Shown piece after piece: positions 35,004 through 43,379 of a stretch of DNA of 64,000 nt. Source of the stretch: Mucilaginibacter xinganensis (GTDB lineage: Bacteria; Bacteroidota; Bacteroidia; Sphingobacteriales; Sphingobacteriaceae); contig NZ_CP022743.1 in the NCBI RefSeq assembly GCF_002257585.1, forward strand, positions 1,798,001 to 1,862,000, given 5' to 3'. Both the position numbers and the translations under genes were made by a program. The notes under the pieces were generated by a model. The model worked only from the letters and a program-made list of their open reading frames with translations. It was not told where the DNA came from and searched no databases. Numbering within the stretch: position 1 is the stretch's first letter; each line of letters starts with the position of its first letter.

Positions 35004-35951
35004 ATGAAAGTTGAAACAATGAATGCCCATAAGGAGATTCCGGGAAATCCTTCAACCGCAAAATCAAGCCAGCTAAAATTAAATGATCGCAGCAACGGCG
35101 AGCCGCTTCGCCTGCTTACAGAGGCCGACTGGGCCTTTTGGGTAAACAATGGCTACGTGGTTATAAAAAACGCCATACCCAAAGAACAGGTTAAGCAACT
35201 GGCAGATTACCTGTGGGCTTATGAAGATAAAGACCCTGCAGATATAGAGAGCTGGTATAAAAAGCCAAATGCCCAAATGCAGATGAAAGAGTTAAATAAT
35301 ACAGGCATGGTGGAGATCTATAACCACCAGTATATGTGGGATAACCGGCAATACCCAAAAGTGCATGCTGCTTTTGCGGATGTTTGGGGAACCGAAAAGC
35401 TTTGGGTAACTATTGACCGGGCAAACCTGAATTTTCCGCTTCGGCCGGGTTTTGAATATAAAGGATTTATCCACTGGGATTACGACCCCGAAACTAAACC
35501 TCAAAATGTGCAGGGTGTGTTGGCGCTGGCGGACCAAACCGATGAAAATATGGGCGGTTTTCAGTGTATTCCTGAATTGTACCGTACTTATGATACCTGG
35601 AAGCTGACCCAGCCGGAAGACCGGGACCATTATAAACCTGATACCACGGGGTTCAAACTGGTAAAAGTTAAACTGGAAGCCGGCGACCTGCTGATATTTA
35701 ACAGCCTGCAGCCGCATGGTATAAGGCCAAATACCAGCGGTAATAAAGTGCGTATAGCCCAATACATAGCTATGATGCCCGCCCAGGAAGAGAATGAAGA
35801 CCTGGTGCAATGGCGCATCAACAGCTGGCAAAGCCGCGATGCAATGGAAGGTTACGCGTTTCCGGGCGACCCGATGAAAAGAGAAAAACAGAACCCGGTT
35901 GCCAGGCTTTCTGAATTAGGGGAAAAACTGCTGGGATTAAAAAAGTGGTAA
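35004..35951 (+). CDS. Phytanoyl-CoA dioxygenase family oxygenase (copy 2)
   Basis: A 315-residue Fe(II)/2-oxoglutarate oxygenase. The iron ligands are HWD (His157, Asp159 in GFIHWDYDP) and a distal His239 in QPHGIRPN; Arg250 (KVRIAQYI) may bind 2-oxoglutarate. It is 44 residues longer than copy 1 (19286-20101) and only distantly similar, so it probably has a different substrate. It is divergent from araC copy 2. The first Met (35004) and the Met at 35019 are both possible starts. Function: hydroxylation of an unknown small molecule. Confidence 0.87.
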   Translation: MKVETMNAHKEIPGNPSTAKSSQLKLNDRSNGEPLRLLTEADWAFWVNNGYVVIKNAIPKEQVKQLADYLWAYEDKDPADIESWYKKPNAQMQMKELNNTGMVEIYNHQYMWDNRQYPKVHAAFADVWGTEKLWVTIDRANLNFPLRPGFEYKGFIHWDYDPETKPQNVQGVLALADQTDENMGGFQCIPELYRTYDTWKLTQPEDRDHYKPDTTGFKLVKVKLEAGDLLIFNSLQPHGIRPNTSGNKVRIAQYIAMMPAQEENEDLVQWRINSWQSRDAMEGYAFPGDPMKREKQNPVARLSELGEKLLGLKKW

Positions 35952-36159
35952 AAAGTCGAAAGGGGGGATGAAGACGTTCCTCCTTTTGATTGCCTGTGTT
36001 AATTTAAAATCAAATAATTGTCGCTGTTGTTTATTAAAATTCAAATTTCTCTTTATCAGGAATAGTTTTTACATTTATCTATAAGTTAATATTGGTTCTA
36101 AAACCAATGTTTAAAACCTGACACCTTATTTAAATTTTAAACCTGCAATCACAATTATT

Positions 36160-37941
36160 ATGAAACATTCCATCAAATCCATCGCCGGTATTATTTCGTG
36201 CCTGGCGTTTTTGGGTTGCACCCATCCTGCAACCAATGTTGTTGTTAACAAAATCACACTTCCCCAGGATGTTTTGGCCTCGTGTACAGTTACACAAACA
36301 ACATTCAACTCCTGGTTTGTAAGCGGCACCGCGCAACCAAACGGAGCGGTATTACCTGCAAACAGTGTAGCCTTTAAGCATCAAAACAACTGCGAATTTT
36401 ACCAATGGTCTGAGAATATGTTTTTATGGATCACATCGCCAAATAAAACCTATGGGAGCGGTAACACCGTTTTGGAATCGCCCGTTTTTTATGATGTTTT
36501 ACCGGTTGATTCAAATGGTAAGCGTAAGCTGCAACGCCATGAAGGCAACACACCACTGCACATGGCGAGCCACATCACCAAAAACGGGCCCAACCACTTG
36601 CCTGTTATAATTGATACCAAAGGACGAATGCTTGAGGTTGAAATAGCTGATCCTCAGGCAAAAAACAAAGCGCTGGTAAAAAGCGGAACTGGTTTAACAG
36701 AGGTTGACCACGTAAGCCTTGATAATAAGGGCGCCTTTGTTTTCCTGGACAGGTCCGGTAAAGTAATTCAGCATCCGCAGGCTATTATCCGGCATAAACT
36801 CAACGCAAAAAATATTGTGCAGAAGTTTACAGCGGGTAATAAATCTGTATTTCTTGATGCGGCCGGTAACCAGGTGCAAACCGAAGCCGGCCAGGCAACA
36901 GGGGATGTTTTAATGGCACAAAACGGATCGCTGGTGTATTATTTAACAATGGTGAACGACGTATATGCGTGGTTTGTTACCGGTGCCATGAACGGTAAAC
37001 TTACCGCCAATGAGTTTCCAACAACCCAGGGTGCTTTAGACAGTATAATTACTTATGCAAAGGCTAATCATGCTACCCTGCCCGACTCAAATGCATTGGC
37101 AATGGAGCTTAAAACATCATGGGTTGAGGCGAGTAAACTCAGTAATCCTGACGATTATATAACGGTAACGGCTGTTATTCCAACTTATGATACAACCGAT
37201 GCTAAAAAATGGGTACCTAAGGGCGAAAAAACAACGAAAATGGCATTGGTAGGAATGCATGTTGTTGGCAGCGTTGCCGGGCATCCCGAAATGATCTGGG
37301 CTACATTTGAACATCAAAGCAACACGCCCAATGCCGAGTACAGGTACCTTGATGTAAACAATAAGGTAAAAACAGTTCAGCAGGATACCGGGAAGGGCTG
37401 GTTGTTTAATTCCAATGCTTCAGATACGTCAGTAAATATTTCGCACATGACCAATGTTGACGCGCAATTCAAATCATCGGATACTATAAGGGCCCAGCAG
37501 GGTTTTACGATAACGCCCAGCAATACGCTTACCATTATGCCCTGGGGCAGCGCAAAAGATTCAGTTACCAACCAGGAGGACAAAAGTTCGGCGGCGTCAA
37601 ATAGTGAGATCATCTCCATTAACAATAACATCCGGAAAATGCTTGGGGCAGACGTACGTGGCAATTATCTTTTAATAGGAGCAACGTGGACGAGTGGCGG
37701 CGCAGCCCCGAATGGAGGTGTGTATGGCCTTAACGGTACAGCCCCGGGGGTATCTATAGGTACCAGCGTGCTGGCTAACAGTACGATGGAGACTTATTTT
37801 CAGCTGCCTAAGTTCTCCTGTTTTACGTGCCACTCATCATCGGTGCCTTCGCTTAATCCAGACAGTATAAGTCATATTTACGGGAAATTACAGCCGTTGA
37901 TAACGCTGCACGAAGTGATGGATAAGAAGAAAGGGAAATAG
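36160..37941 (+). CDS. Large lipoprotein with a single CxxCH (heme c) motif
   Basis: A 593-residue protein with lipoprotein signal lipobox FLGC (Cys20). Near the C-terminus is CFTCHSS (about 559), a c-type heme attachment motif. MALVGMHVVGSVAGHPEMIW and WATFEHQSNTPNAEYRY around 360-395 match a recurrent motif, W(A/S)TFEH..N.P, that I associate with cytochrome-like hypothetical proteins in many phyla. Asn/Asp/Ser-rich low-similarity segments make up the rest. The heme, if attached, would lie in the periplasm or on the surface. No redox partner gene is adjacent. A bidirectional terminator follows. Confidence 0.7.
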   Translation: MKHSIKSIAGIISCLAFLGCTHPATNVVVNKITLPQDVLASCTVTQTTFNSWFVSGTAQPNGAVLPANSVAFKHQNNCEFYQWSENMFLWITSPNKTYGSGNTVLESPVFYDVLPVDSNGKRKLQRHEGNTPLHMASHITKNGPNHLPVIIDTKGRMLEVEIADPQAKNKALVKSGTGLTEVDHVSLDNKGAFVFLDRSGKVIQHPQAIIRHKLNAKNIVQKFTAGNKSVFLDAAGNQVQTEAGQATGDVLMAQNGSLVYYLTMVNDVYAWFVTGAMNGKLTANEFPTTQGALDSIITYAKANHATLPDSNALAMELKTSWVEASKLSNPDDYITVTAVIPTYDTTDAKKWVPKGEKTTKMALVGMHVVGSVAGHPEMIWATFEHQSNTPNAEYRYLDVNNKVKTVQQDTGKGWLFNSNASDTSVNISHMTNVDAQFKSSDTIRAQQGFTITPSNTLTIMPWGSAKDSVTNQEDKSSAASNSEIISINNNIRKMLGADVRGNYLLIGATWTSGGAAPNGGVYGLNGTAPGVSIGTSVLANSTMETYFQLPKFSCFTCHSSSVPSLNPDSISHIYGKLQPLITLHEVMDKKKGK

Positions 37942-37955
37942 GATATAAGAATTTT

Positions 37956-37995
37956 AAAAAAGCGCCTCTGTAGTCAATTGCAGGGGCGCTTTTTT
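37956..37995. terminator. Bidirectional terminator
   Basis: A 15-bp stem AAAAAAGCGCCTCTG with CAGGGGCGCTTTTTT (one mismatch) between the convergent CxxCH-lipoprotein and FabH-family genes. Both flanks have A/T tracts, so it works in either direction. Confidence 0.9.
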
Positions 37996-38012
37996 ATTAG
38001 CTTAATTGTTTT

Positions 38013-39092
38013 TTACGGGATATTATAAACCATTGAATTGATATTTACACCTGCACCAACAGATGCGAAAACAATAAAACTGCCTTTGTTTAAAGTATGG
38101 TTAGCAATCTCACCCTTGCCAAGCAGGTTATACAAGGTGGGCAATGTGGCTACTGAACTATTGCCAAGCCATGAAATGGTCATCGGCATAAAATTATCAG
38201 GTACTTGTTTTAAGCTGTATAATTCCAGCAATTGTTTTACAATAGCCTCGTCCATTTTATGGTTGGCCTGGTGGATCAGCAACATTTGCAGGTCGGTTAT
38301 ACTTAAGCCCGCCTTGTCTATGGACTCCTTTATCACTCCCGGCACTAATTTCAAAGCATATTCATAAAGCTTTCGGCCGTTCATTTTTAAAAAGAAACGA
38401 TTACCCGGATAATCAGGTGCGTAAGATTTATCCATGCGCAGTACAAAGGCAAGTTCATTTGCATAGGTTTTGGCCGTATGCGACAGGATGCCTACCGGTT
38501 TTTCGCTTTCGGTTGCTACAAGGACAACTGCACCTGCGCCATCTGCATATATCATGCTGTCGCGGTCGCAGGGATCGCATACGCGCGACAGGGTTTCGGC
38601 CCCAATTACCAATACACAATTGGCTCCGGCTTTAATATACTGGTCTGCCTGGATCATTCCCTGTAACCATCCCGCACATCCAAAAGGCAGATCGTACGCA
38701 ACGGTATCAGGGTTACTGATGCCTAAATGATGTTTTACCCTGGAAGCCAGCGAGGGTACAAACTCGCTCCGGAAATTAACAGGGTTAACATCGCCGAAAT
38801 TGTGCGCTACAATTATATAGTCAATTTTCTCAGGGTTGATATTTGCCGCTTCAATGGCATCCCTGGCCGCAAGAAAGCCAATGTCAGATGCTACAAGGTC
38901 ATCTGTAACATACCGTCGCTCCCTGATGCCGGTGATCTGTTCAAACTTGCTGATGATCTCATCATTGGATTTTTGGAGCCGGGTTCCGTCCTGGTCGTAA
39001 AATAGATGGTCTTTAAAATCTGAGTTAGCAATAATTTTTGTGGGAATATAACTTCCGCTTCCCGCAATAATCGAATACCTTGTTGATGACAT
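38013..39092 (-). CDS. FabH-family beta-ketoacyl synthase III
   Basis: A 359-residue thiolase-fold condensing enzyme. The full FabH-type triad is present: Cys139 in PFGCAGWLQG, His274 in LIHQANHKM and Asn311 in WLGNSSVATLP. The family condenses an acyl-CoA or acyl-ACP with malonyl-ACP or a related unit. The length is slightly above E. coli FabH, and the gene is not beside fabD/fabG/acpP, so it may work in a special acyl or polyketide reaction, not housekeeping initiation. No partner gene is nearby. Confidence 0.9.
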   Translation of the reverse strand: MSSTRYSIIAGSGSYIPTKIIANSDFKDHLFYDQDGTRLQKSNDEIISKFEQITGIRERRYVTDDLVASDIGFLAARDAIEAANINPEKIDYIIVAHNFGDVNPVNFRSEFVPSLASRVKHHLGISNPDTVAYDLPFGCAGWLQGMIQADQYIKAGANCVLVIGAETLSRVCDPCDRDSMIYADGAGAVVLVATESEKPVGILSHTAKTYANELAFVLRMDKSYAPDYPGNRFFLKMNGRKLYEYALKLVPGVIKESIDKAGLSITDLQMLLIHQANHKMDEAIVKQLLELYSLKQVPDNFMPMTISWLGNSSVATLPTLYNLLGKGEIANHTLNKGSFIVFASVGAGVNINSMVYNIP

Positions 39093-39471
39093 TTTTGTTT
39101 TTAGATATGGTTTAAATATAACTTTTTTAAGGATGAACGCAATACTGAAATAAAAGAACAGCTTAGGTTATAAATAAGCATTTTTCAGATTACTGGCGTT
39201 TAAACGATTAACGCCTTTGCCTGGCAGGTTTTCATGGTGTTCTGGTAAGTTATTTCCTTTTGTATTAGTAGTTCAGTCACTTTTTTTTGTTGATCACCAC
39301 CACTTTTAAGTCGGCAAAAAGATAATTTTCATTAATCAGTTAAATGCAAAACAGGTGGTTATGGTGTATTGACGCAGCTACGAAATAGAGAAGCCGCCTG
39401 TTATTCTCAGGCAGCTTTCCCATTAACCAGGCTAAACTGTTGTGTTTTTTTGTGATAAGTGCCCGGATTTC
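39093..39471. other. Gene-free stretch with two hairpins
   Basis: No gene is seen. GGCGTT/AACGCC (39195-39215) and AAGCCGCCTG/CAGGCAGCTT (39391-39417, one mismatch) are visible. The second probably ends transcription of the BON gene, which terminates on the minus strand at 39472. Confidence 0.55.
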
Positions 39472-40140
39472 TTAAAAGGCATATTCCGGTTCCTCAATAT
39501 CCAGCTTGTTTTCTACGCTGTAAACGCCCGGCGCTGCCCATACTACATTTTCCGCATCTTCACTTTCGGCAATAGAGCGTACTTTGCCTGTAAGGATTAC
39601 CTTGTTTCCCATAATGCTTACTGTTATTTTACCCGAATCAATACTGGCACTTCGCTGAAAGGCTGCGCTAATTTTACGCTCCAGCTCAACCGGTGTTATC
39701 CGGGGCGACACTTTAATAAGGTTGATCACTGCTCTTACCCCTGTTAAATGCTCCACCGCATTTTTGGCGTTATTGCGCTGGTATTCCCATTCAACTTCGC
39801 CATCCAGCGTCACTACACCATCTTCCACCTTTATTTTAATTTCATCTTCCCTTACCGCCGAATGCCATTTTAGCGCATTATATACTGCGCCCGCAATTTC
39901 CGGGTCGGTTTTACGGTATGCCGGCGAAATGCCAACCTGGATCTCTTCGGCAACGGCTTTTACACCCGCTATTTTTTTGGTGATCCGCTCTGCTTTTAAT
40001 TTTTTGGAATAGCTGTCAACAATTCCCGATAGCGTTACAATACCCTCTTTAACTGCCACACCAATTTCGGATGAATTCAGGAAAGGCTCCCAGTTCAGTT
40101 CGTCCATCACGTCTTTTTGAATTTGAATGTCCGTTTTCAT
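39472..40140 (-). CDS. BON-domain protein (three BON domains)
   Basis: A 222-residue soluble protein with no signal peptide. Three BON domains follow each other (about 4-70, 77-145 and 150-218), each with the pattern V..G.V.L.G.V......AE......GV..V.N.: for example VKEGIVTLSGIVDSYSKK, VEDGVVTLDGEVEWEYQR and MGNKVILTGKVRSIAESE. The OsmY-like family binds membranes or phospholipids and is stress-induced in other bacteria; the absence of a signal suggests a cytoplasmic form. It follows a baeRF3 gene on the same strand by 87 bp. Confidence 0.93.
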   Translation of the reverse strand: MKTDIQIQKDVMDELNWEPFLNSSEIGVAVKEGIVTLSGIVDSYSKKLKAERITKKIAGVKAVAEEIQVGISPAYRKTDPEIAGAVYNALKWHSAVREDEIKIKVEDGVVTLDGEVEWEYQRNNAKNAVEHLTGVRAVINLIKVSPRITPVELERKISAAFQRSASIDSGKITVSIMGNKVILTGKVRSIAESEDAENVVWAAPGVYSVENKLDIEEPEYAF

Positions 40141-40227
40141 GAGTTTGATTTTAATGGTAAATTGATAATATGTGTTGAAAATTAAAATCGGTTTTAAAGC
40201 GTTTCCTTATTTTTACCTCCTTTTTAG

Positions 40228-41325
40228 TTAGTAAAACTTGCTTAACGCGATATGTTCAAATTGTTCCAAAGCGCCATCGGCTGTAAATTCCACATCGCCG
40301 CCATTTTTCAACACCATTTCAATACAATCATCTACGGCATCGCGGATGTATGAAAAATGGTTATAGGGCTCAGTAATGGGTTCAATAAGATCCGGGGTTG
40401 CCCCGTGCTGAGCGGTATAGCGATAGTTCTTTTCTACCACTAACAGGCCTCCCTTACCATCGGAAACTTCGCGCCAAACATTCTGAATCCCTGTGCATAG
40501 CAAATGATGATTTGCTGCCGTCTCCAATTGGTTGAGCCATTCCTTTTGCAGGTTAACCTGCCGGGTGTCCAGGTAAGGAGCTATTAAATCCATTAGCTCA
40601 CCTATAGTAGCCTCTTCATAGTTGCCCGCTACATAATCCATAGTAGCTGCTGTGTGTTTGCTGAACTTTTTAAAATGCCCGATTATTCTTTCGCTACCAA
40701 GTACCAGTACCGGCAACTGATATTCATGTAATAAATTATCCAGCCCCTCATCAATCTGGTGCAGGAATTTGACTGTTGCCACCTGCCTGCTCTCATTTAT
40801 ATCCGACAAATTGGTCTCCCCTTCATCAGCGTCATTTTCGCCGGCAAAAACGGATTCAGGGATAGGGGAGGCAAGGGCCGTCAGCCAAGCCGTATTGCCA
40901 AGGAAAACCTTGCTTTGCTGCCCGCTAAGTACAAGTAAAAGAAATTTCTTGCTACGCTTGGCGTCGTAAATAAGGTCGCGGACCTCAAATGAGTCATCTA
41001 CCGTTATCTTTTCTATTACCGGCGAGTCCAGGTACAGTACTTTTTCGAATATTGGCGACACGTAAATGACCATTCCCTTTTTCTCGTCAGGGAAATTCGG
41101 GTTCGCAATCAAACCCTTAAGTTTTTGCATAACTACCCTGCATTGTTCGTCGGGGTAGTACTTTAGCAGCTCCCGCTCCGCTTTATCTGCTGCAATCTTA
41201 AGCGTGTGGGTCATTTCTGCCCGCAGGCTTATTCTGGCTTCAAGTGGTAGTATAATTGACAAAGCGGGCCGATAATGAACGGCGTTGATCACTTCGTGTA
41301 TTTCGGGGCTGAGTATAGGTTTCAT
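40228..41325 (-). CDS. baeRF3-type (bacterial archaeo-eukaryotic release-factor-like) protein
   Basis: A 365-residue protein. The N-terminus (SPEIHEVINAVHYRPALSIILP) and KKFLLLVLSGQQSKVFLGN match the bacterial eRF1/Pelota-like family 3, which has an RNase-E-like fold core and a pelota-like C-terminal region (VLVLGSERIIGHFKKF, YTAQHGATPDLIEPIT). Proteins of this group are predicted to act on stalled ribosomes or to handle RNA under stress; experimental support is thin. It probably forms an operon with the DUF892 gene upstream and the BON gene downstream. Confidence 0.8.
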   Translation of the reverse strand: MKPILSPEIHEVINAVHYRPALSIILPLEARISLRAEMTHTLKIAADKAERELLKYYPDEQCRVVMQKLKGLIANPNFPDEKKGMVIYVSPIFEKVLYLDSPVIEKITVDDSFEVRDLIYDAKRSKKFLLLVLSGQQSKVFLGNTAWLTALASPIPESVFAGENDADEGETNLSDINESRQVATVKFLHQIDEGLDNLLHEYQLPVLVLGSERIIGHFKKFSKHTAATMDYVAGNYEEATIGELMDLIAPYLDTRQVNLQKEWLNQLETAANHHLLCTGIQNVWREVSDGKGGLLVVEKNYRYTAQHGATPDLIEPITEPYNHFSYIRDAVDDCIEMVLKNGGDVEFTADGALEQFEHIALSKFY

Positions 41326-41460
41326 AATTTTTTGATTTAGTAAGACCGGTTAAAATTCTCTTAGGTGAGTCCCGGTCGCTGATCCGCTTTAGCTAACCTG
41401 GGGATTTACATTAGCCAGATACCAATTCGGTACAATGACACGTGTTTGCAAACCTGTATT

Positions 41461-41982
41461 TTATTGAGAGCTAGTGATTGGCGACTTCGCTCTGAAATTA
41501 ATGTCATGTTCAGCCAGGTAAGTCAGTCTTTCATCTATGTTTTTTTCATCCAGTTGTGCCTGGTGAAACAGGGCTGCCGCCTTGTCAAGTCTTAGTGCGT
41601 CGGCAAATGCCGCAGAAGTTCCGTAGGTGCTGATTTTAAAATGGTTAATGCCTTGTATGGCAGCAAGCAGGCAGGCGTCTTTTACTTCCCGGCAGGTGCA
41701 GCCTGAAAGCTTTTCATTCGCCTCTTCAATATAAGCTTTCATGATCCTGTTGGAGAGGCTGTAGGATCTGATGTTTTCTTCGCGGCAAAATGTTTCCAGC
41801 TGTTTGATATGCTTATCCGTCATTGCGAGGTATTCATGTAATACCATTTTGAGTTGTACGGAATTTTCTTTAGCTATTAAGGCAGGCAGGCTGTTTTTAA
41901 GTTGTAATTCAGCGCTTATAAACCGGCTTACGTCTTCATGCAGCAGCTTGCGCAGGCAGGAGATGATGGGGCTGTTTTCCAT
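41461..41982 (-). CDS. DUF892 (YciE/YciF) ferritin-like protein
   Basis: A 173-residue all-helical protein of the DUF892 family (YciF-like). It has the ferritin-like four-helix pattern: an N-terminal helix LLHEDVSRFISAELQLKNSLPALI, EYLAMTDKHIKQLETF with candidate metal ligands, and a C-terminal helix pair. Members are induced by osmotic and general stress. Two Cys residues (SGCTCREV) are unusual. It is the first gene on the minus strand of a stress-type cluster (DUF892, baeRF3, BON) and has a canonical promoter in front. Confidence 0.87.
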   Translation of the reverse strand: MENSPIISCLRKLLHEDVSRFISAELQLKNSLPALIAKENSVQLKMVLHEYLAMTDKHIKQLETFCREENIRSYSLSNRIMKAYIEEANEKLSGCTCREVKDACLLAAIQGINHFKISTYGTSAAFADALRLDKAAALFHQAQLDEKNIDERLTYLAEHDINFRAKSPITSSQ

Positions 41983-42002
41983 GGAAAATTGGATTTATTT
42001 CA

Positions 42003-42032
42003 CAAAGTTATAGGTGATTAACCACGCTGCAA
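42003..42032 (-). promoter_or_regulatory. Canonical promoter of the stress-type cluster
   Basis: On the minus strand TTG (42030-42032), a 19-bp spacer, and TAACTTTG (42003-42010), with the start codon 20 bp downstream. Confidence 0.7.
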
Positions 42033-42234
42033 TGACCTTTATCACTTATGGGAATGATGTTGCTCACCTAATTGCATCGAAAAGGGTTGGCAGTCTTTAC
42101 AGATGATTTAATTAGGTAACTTAAGTTAAAAGCAGGATGTCTGGATTTACAATTATAACCGGCTGCACTTTACAAAGTAATGAAGATCAAGAATATTTGT
42201 GCTTACCGTCATATTAAACAATACCTGGCCGGGT

Positions 42235-42242
42235 TATTTTTG
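42235..42242 (+). promoter_or_regulatory. -7 box for the small ORF and PNPOx pair
   Basis: TATTTTTG, 44 bp upstream of the small membrane ORF at 42287. No clear -33 element. Confidence 0.45.
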
Positions 42243-42286
42243 ATAACCGCCCCTAAAAACCAAAATAAGTCCATAGATCAATAAAA

Positions 42287-42421
42287 ATGAGGGATTCATC
42301 AAAAACAAGACGGCATTTCGGTCAAAAAACAAAAGATCACCATTTGTTTTTATTGGCGTTATTAATACTATTCATTCTTTTTATGGTCTTCCATTTTTTC
42401 TTCAAAAATCCTGTTTTTTAA
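42287..42421 (+). CDS. Small membrane peptide (44 aa) upstream of PNPOx
   Basis: Read directly: ATG at 42287, a basic, His-rich N-terminus MRDSSKTRRHFGQKTKDHH, then one hydrophobic helix LFLLALLILFILFMVFHFFF and stop TAA. It is followed after 21 bp by the PNPOx-like gene on the same strand, which suggests cotranscription. No family recognised. Charge distribution predicts the N-terminus inside the cell. Short length lowers certainty. Confidence 0.55.
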   Translation: MRDSSKTRRHFGQKTKDHHLFLLALLILFILFMVFHFFFKNPVF

Positions 42422-42442
42422 TCTTTTAAATAAATCGGCAAA

Positions 42443-42895
42443 ATGTTGGGTAAATTAAATGAAAAGCAAATTGATGAGATATTAGCGCAGCAGGTAACAG
42501 GGCGAATAGGATGTAATGCTGAAGGGGTGACCTACATCGTCCCCGTTAATTATTTTTATCGCGATTCTGTTATTTATGCGCAATCAACCAAGGGGAAAAA
42601 GATAATGATGATGCGCAAGAACCCCGAGGTATGTTTCCAGGTGGATGACATAAAAACGATCTTTAGCTGGCGAAGTGTTGTTGCCTGGGGGCGTTTTGAG
42701 GAAATAAAGGATTCTGACCAAAAACAGCAGGTTATGCAGGGCCTTATACATAAATTAATGCCGCTTGCCGACAAGCCTAACAACCATCCCTTCCATGGGA
42801 TCACAGAGAATGAGCGCGACATTGATACCAGGAAAAAACTGATCGTTTACAAAATTACCTTAACAACAAAAACCGGAAGGTTTGAGAAGAGTTGA
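42443..42895 (+). CDS. Pyridoxamine 5'-phosphate oxidase-like flavin-binding protein
   Basis: A 150-residue split-barrel protein. The core (GRIGCNAEGVTYIVPVNYFYRD, then STKGKKIMMMRKNPEVCFQVDD) matches the flavin-nucleotide-binding PNPOx-like group, related to general stress protein 26 and Rv1155-type proteins. These bind FMN, FAD or F420 as small dimers and act as oxidoreductases on unknown substrates. Preceded by a small membrane ORF in a likely operon. Its presence beside the divergent DUF892/baeRF3/BON genes fits a stress module. Confidence 0.87.
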   Translation: MLGKLNEKQIDEILAQQVTGRIGCNAEGVTYIVPVNYFYRDSVIYAQSTKGKKIMMMRKNPEVCFQVDDIKTIFSWRSVVAWGRFEEIKDSDQKQQVMQGLIHKLMPLADKPNNHPFHGITENERDIDTRKKLIVYKITLTTKTGRFEKS

Positions 42896-43123
42896 TCGTA
42901 GTAATTTAATGATAACTTATACAGCGGCAGGTTATTGATCATTATTGCCATGATTTTTTTGTTCAATGTTCCTGCTTTTTTTTGGCGGATTTAAAATGCT
43001 GCCACAACTAATAATCAGCAGATCTTTTAGCATAATTAATTCTCATAATCTGTTAAGTTTATCGCTGAAATATTTGATTTTTAATAGATTAACTTGTAGC
43101 TTTAACTGTATTATTGATTTGAT

Positions 43124-43345
43124 ATGCAACCAGATGATATAGCACCAGCCAATGATGGTGGTGAGGAGAAATTTCCGGATGTTACTACAAATGATAAAGG
43201 GCAAATGAGCGTACCTGATCAGGACGCATGGCCTGATATTTTAATCAATGATTTTGGTACAAAGAGCATGGATAATACGCCATTATCGGAACCCTTTCCT
43301 GATGTTGATATCAATGACCGCGGCGAAGAAGAAGCATGCGACTGA
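43124..43345 (+). CDS. Small acidic protein with three imperfect repeats
   Basis: A 73-residue, very acidic soluble protein. Three copies of a 10-residue unit are visible: FPDVTTNDKG, WPDILINDFG and FPDVDINDRG, consensus (F/W)PD(V/I)xxNDxG, spaced by 11-15 residues. The Asp-rich loops could bind a divalent cation, but this is inference. No signal peptide. The stop codon is one base away from the stop codon of the convergent gene and lies in the hairpin at 43345-43379. Confidence 0.65.
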   Translation: MQPDDIAPANDGGEEKFPDVTTNDKGQMSVPDQDAWPDILINDFGTKSMDNTPLSEPFPDVDINDRGEEEACD

Positions 43346-43379
43346 TTTATTTACTGAGCCAGTTGCTGAGTAAATAAAT
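43345..43379. terminator. Convergent terminator hairpin overlapping coding ends
   Basis: Perfect 11-bp arms ATTTATTTACT (43345-43355) and AGTAAATAAAT (43369-43379) with a 13-nt loop. It begins at the last base of the plus-strand stop codon and covers the last ten or so codons of the minus-strand gene. Confidence 0.65.
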
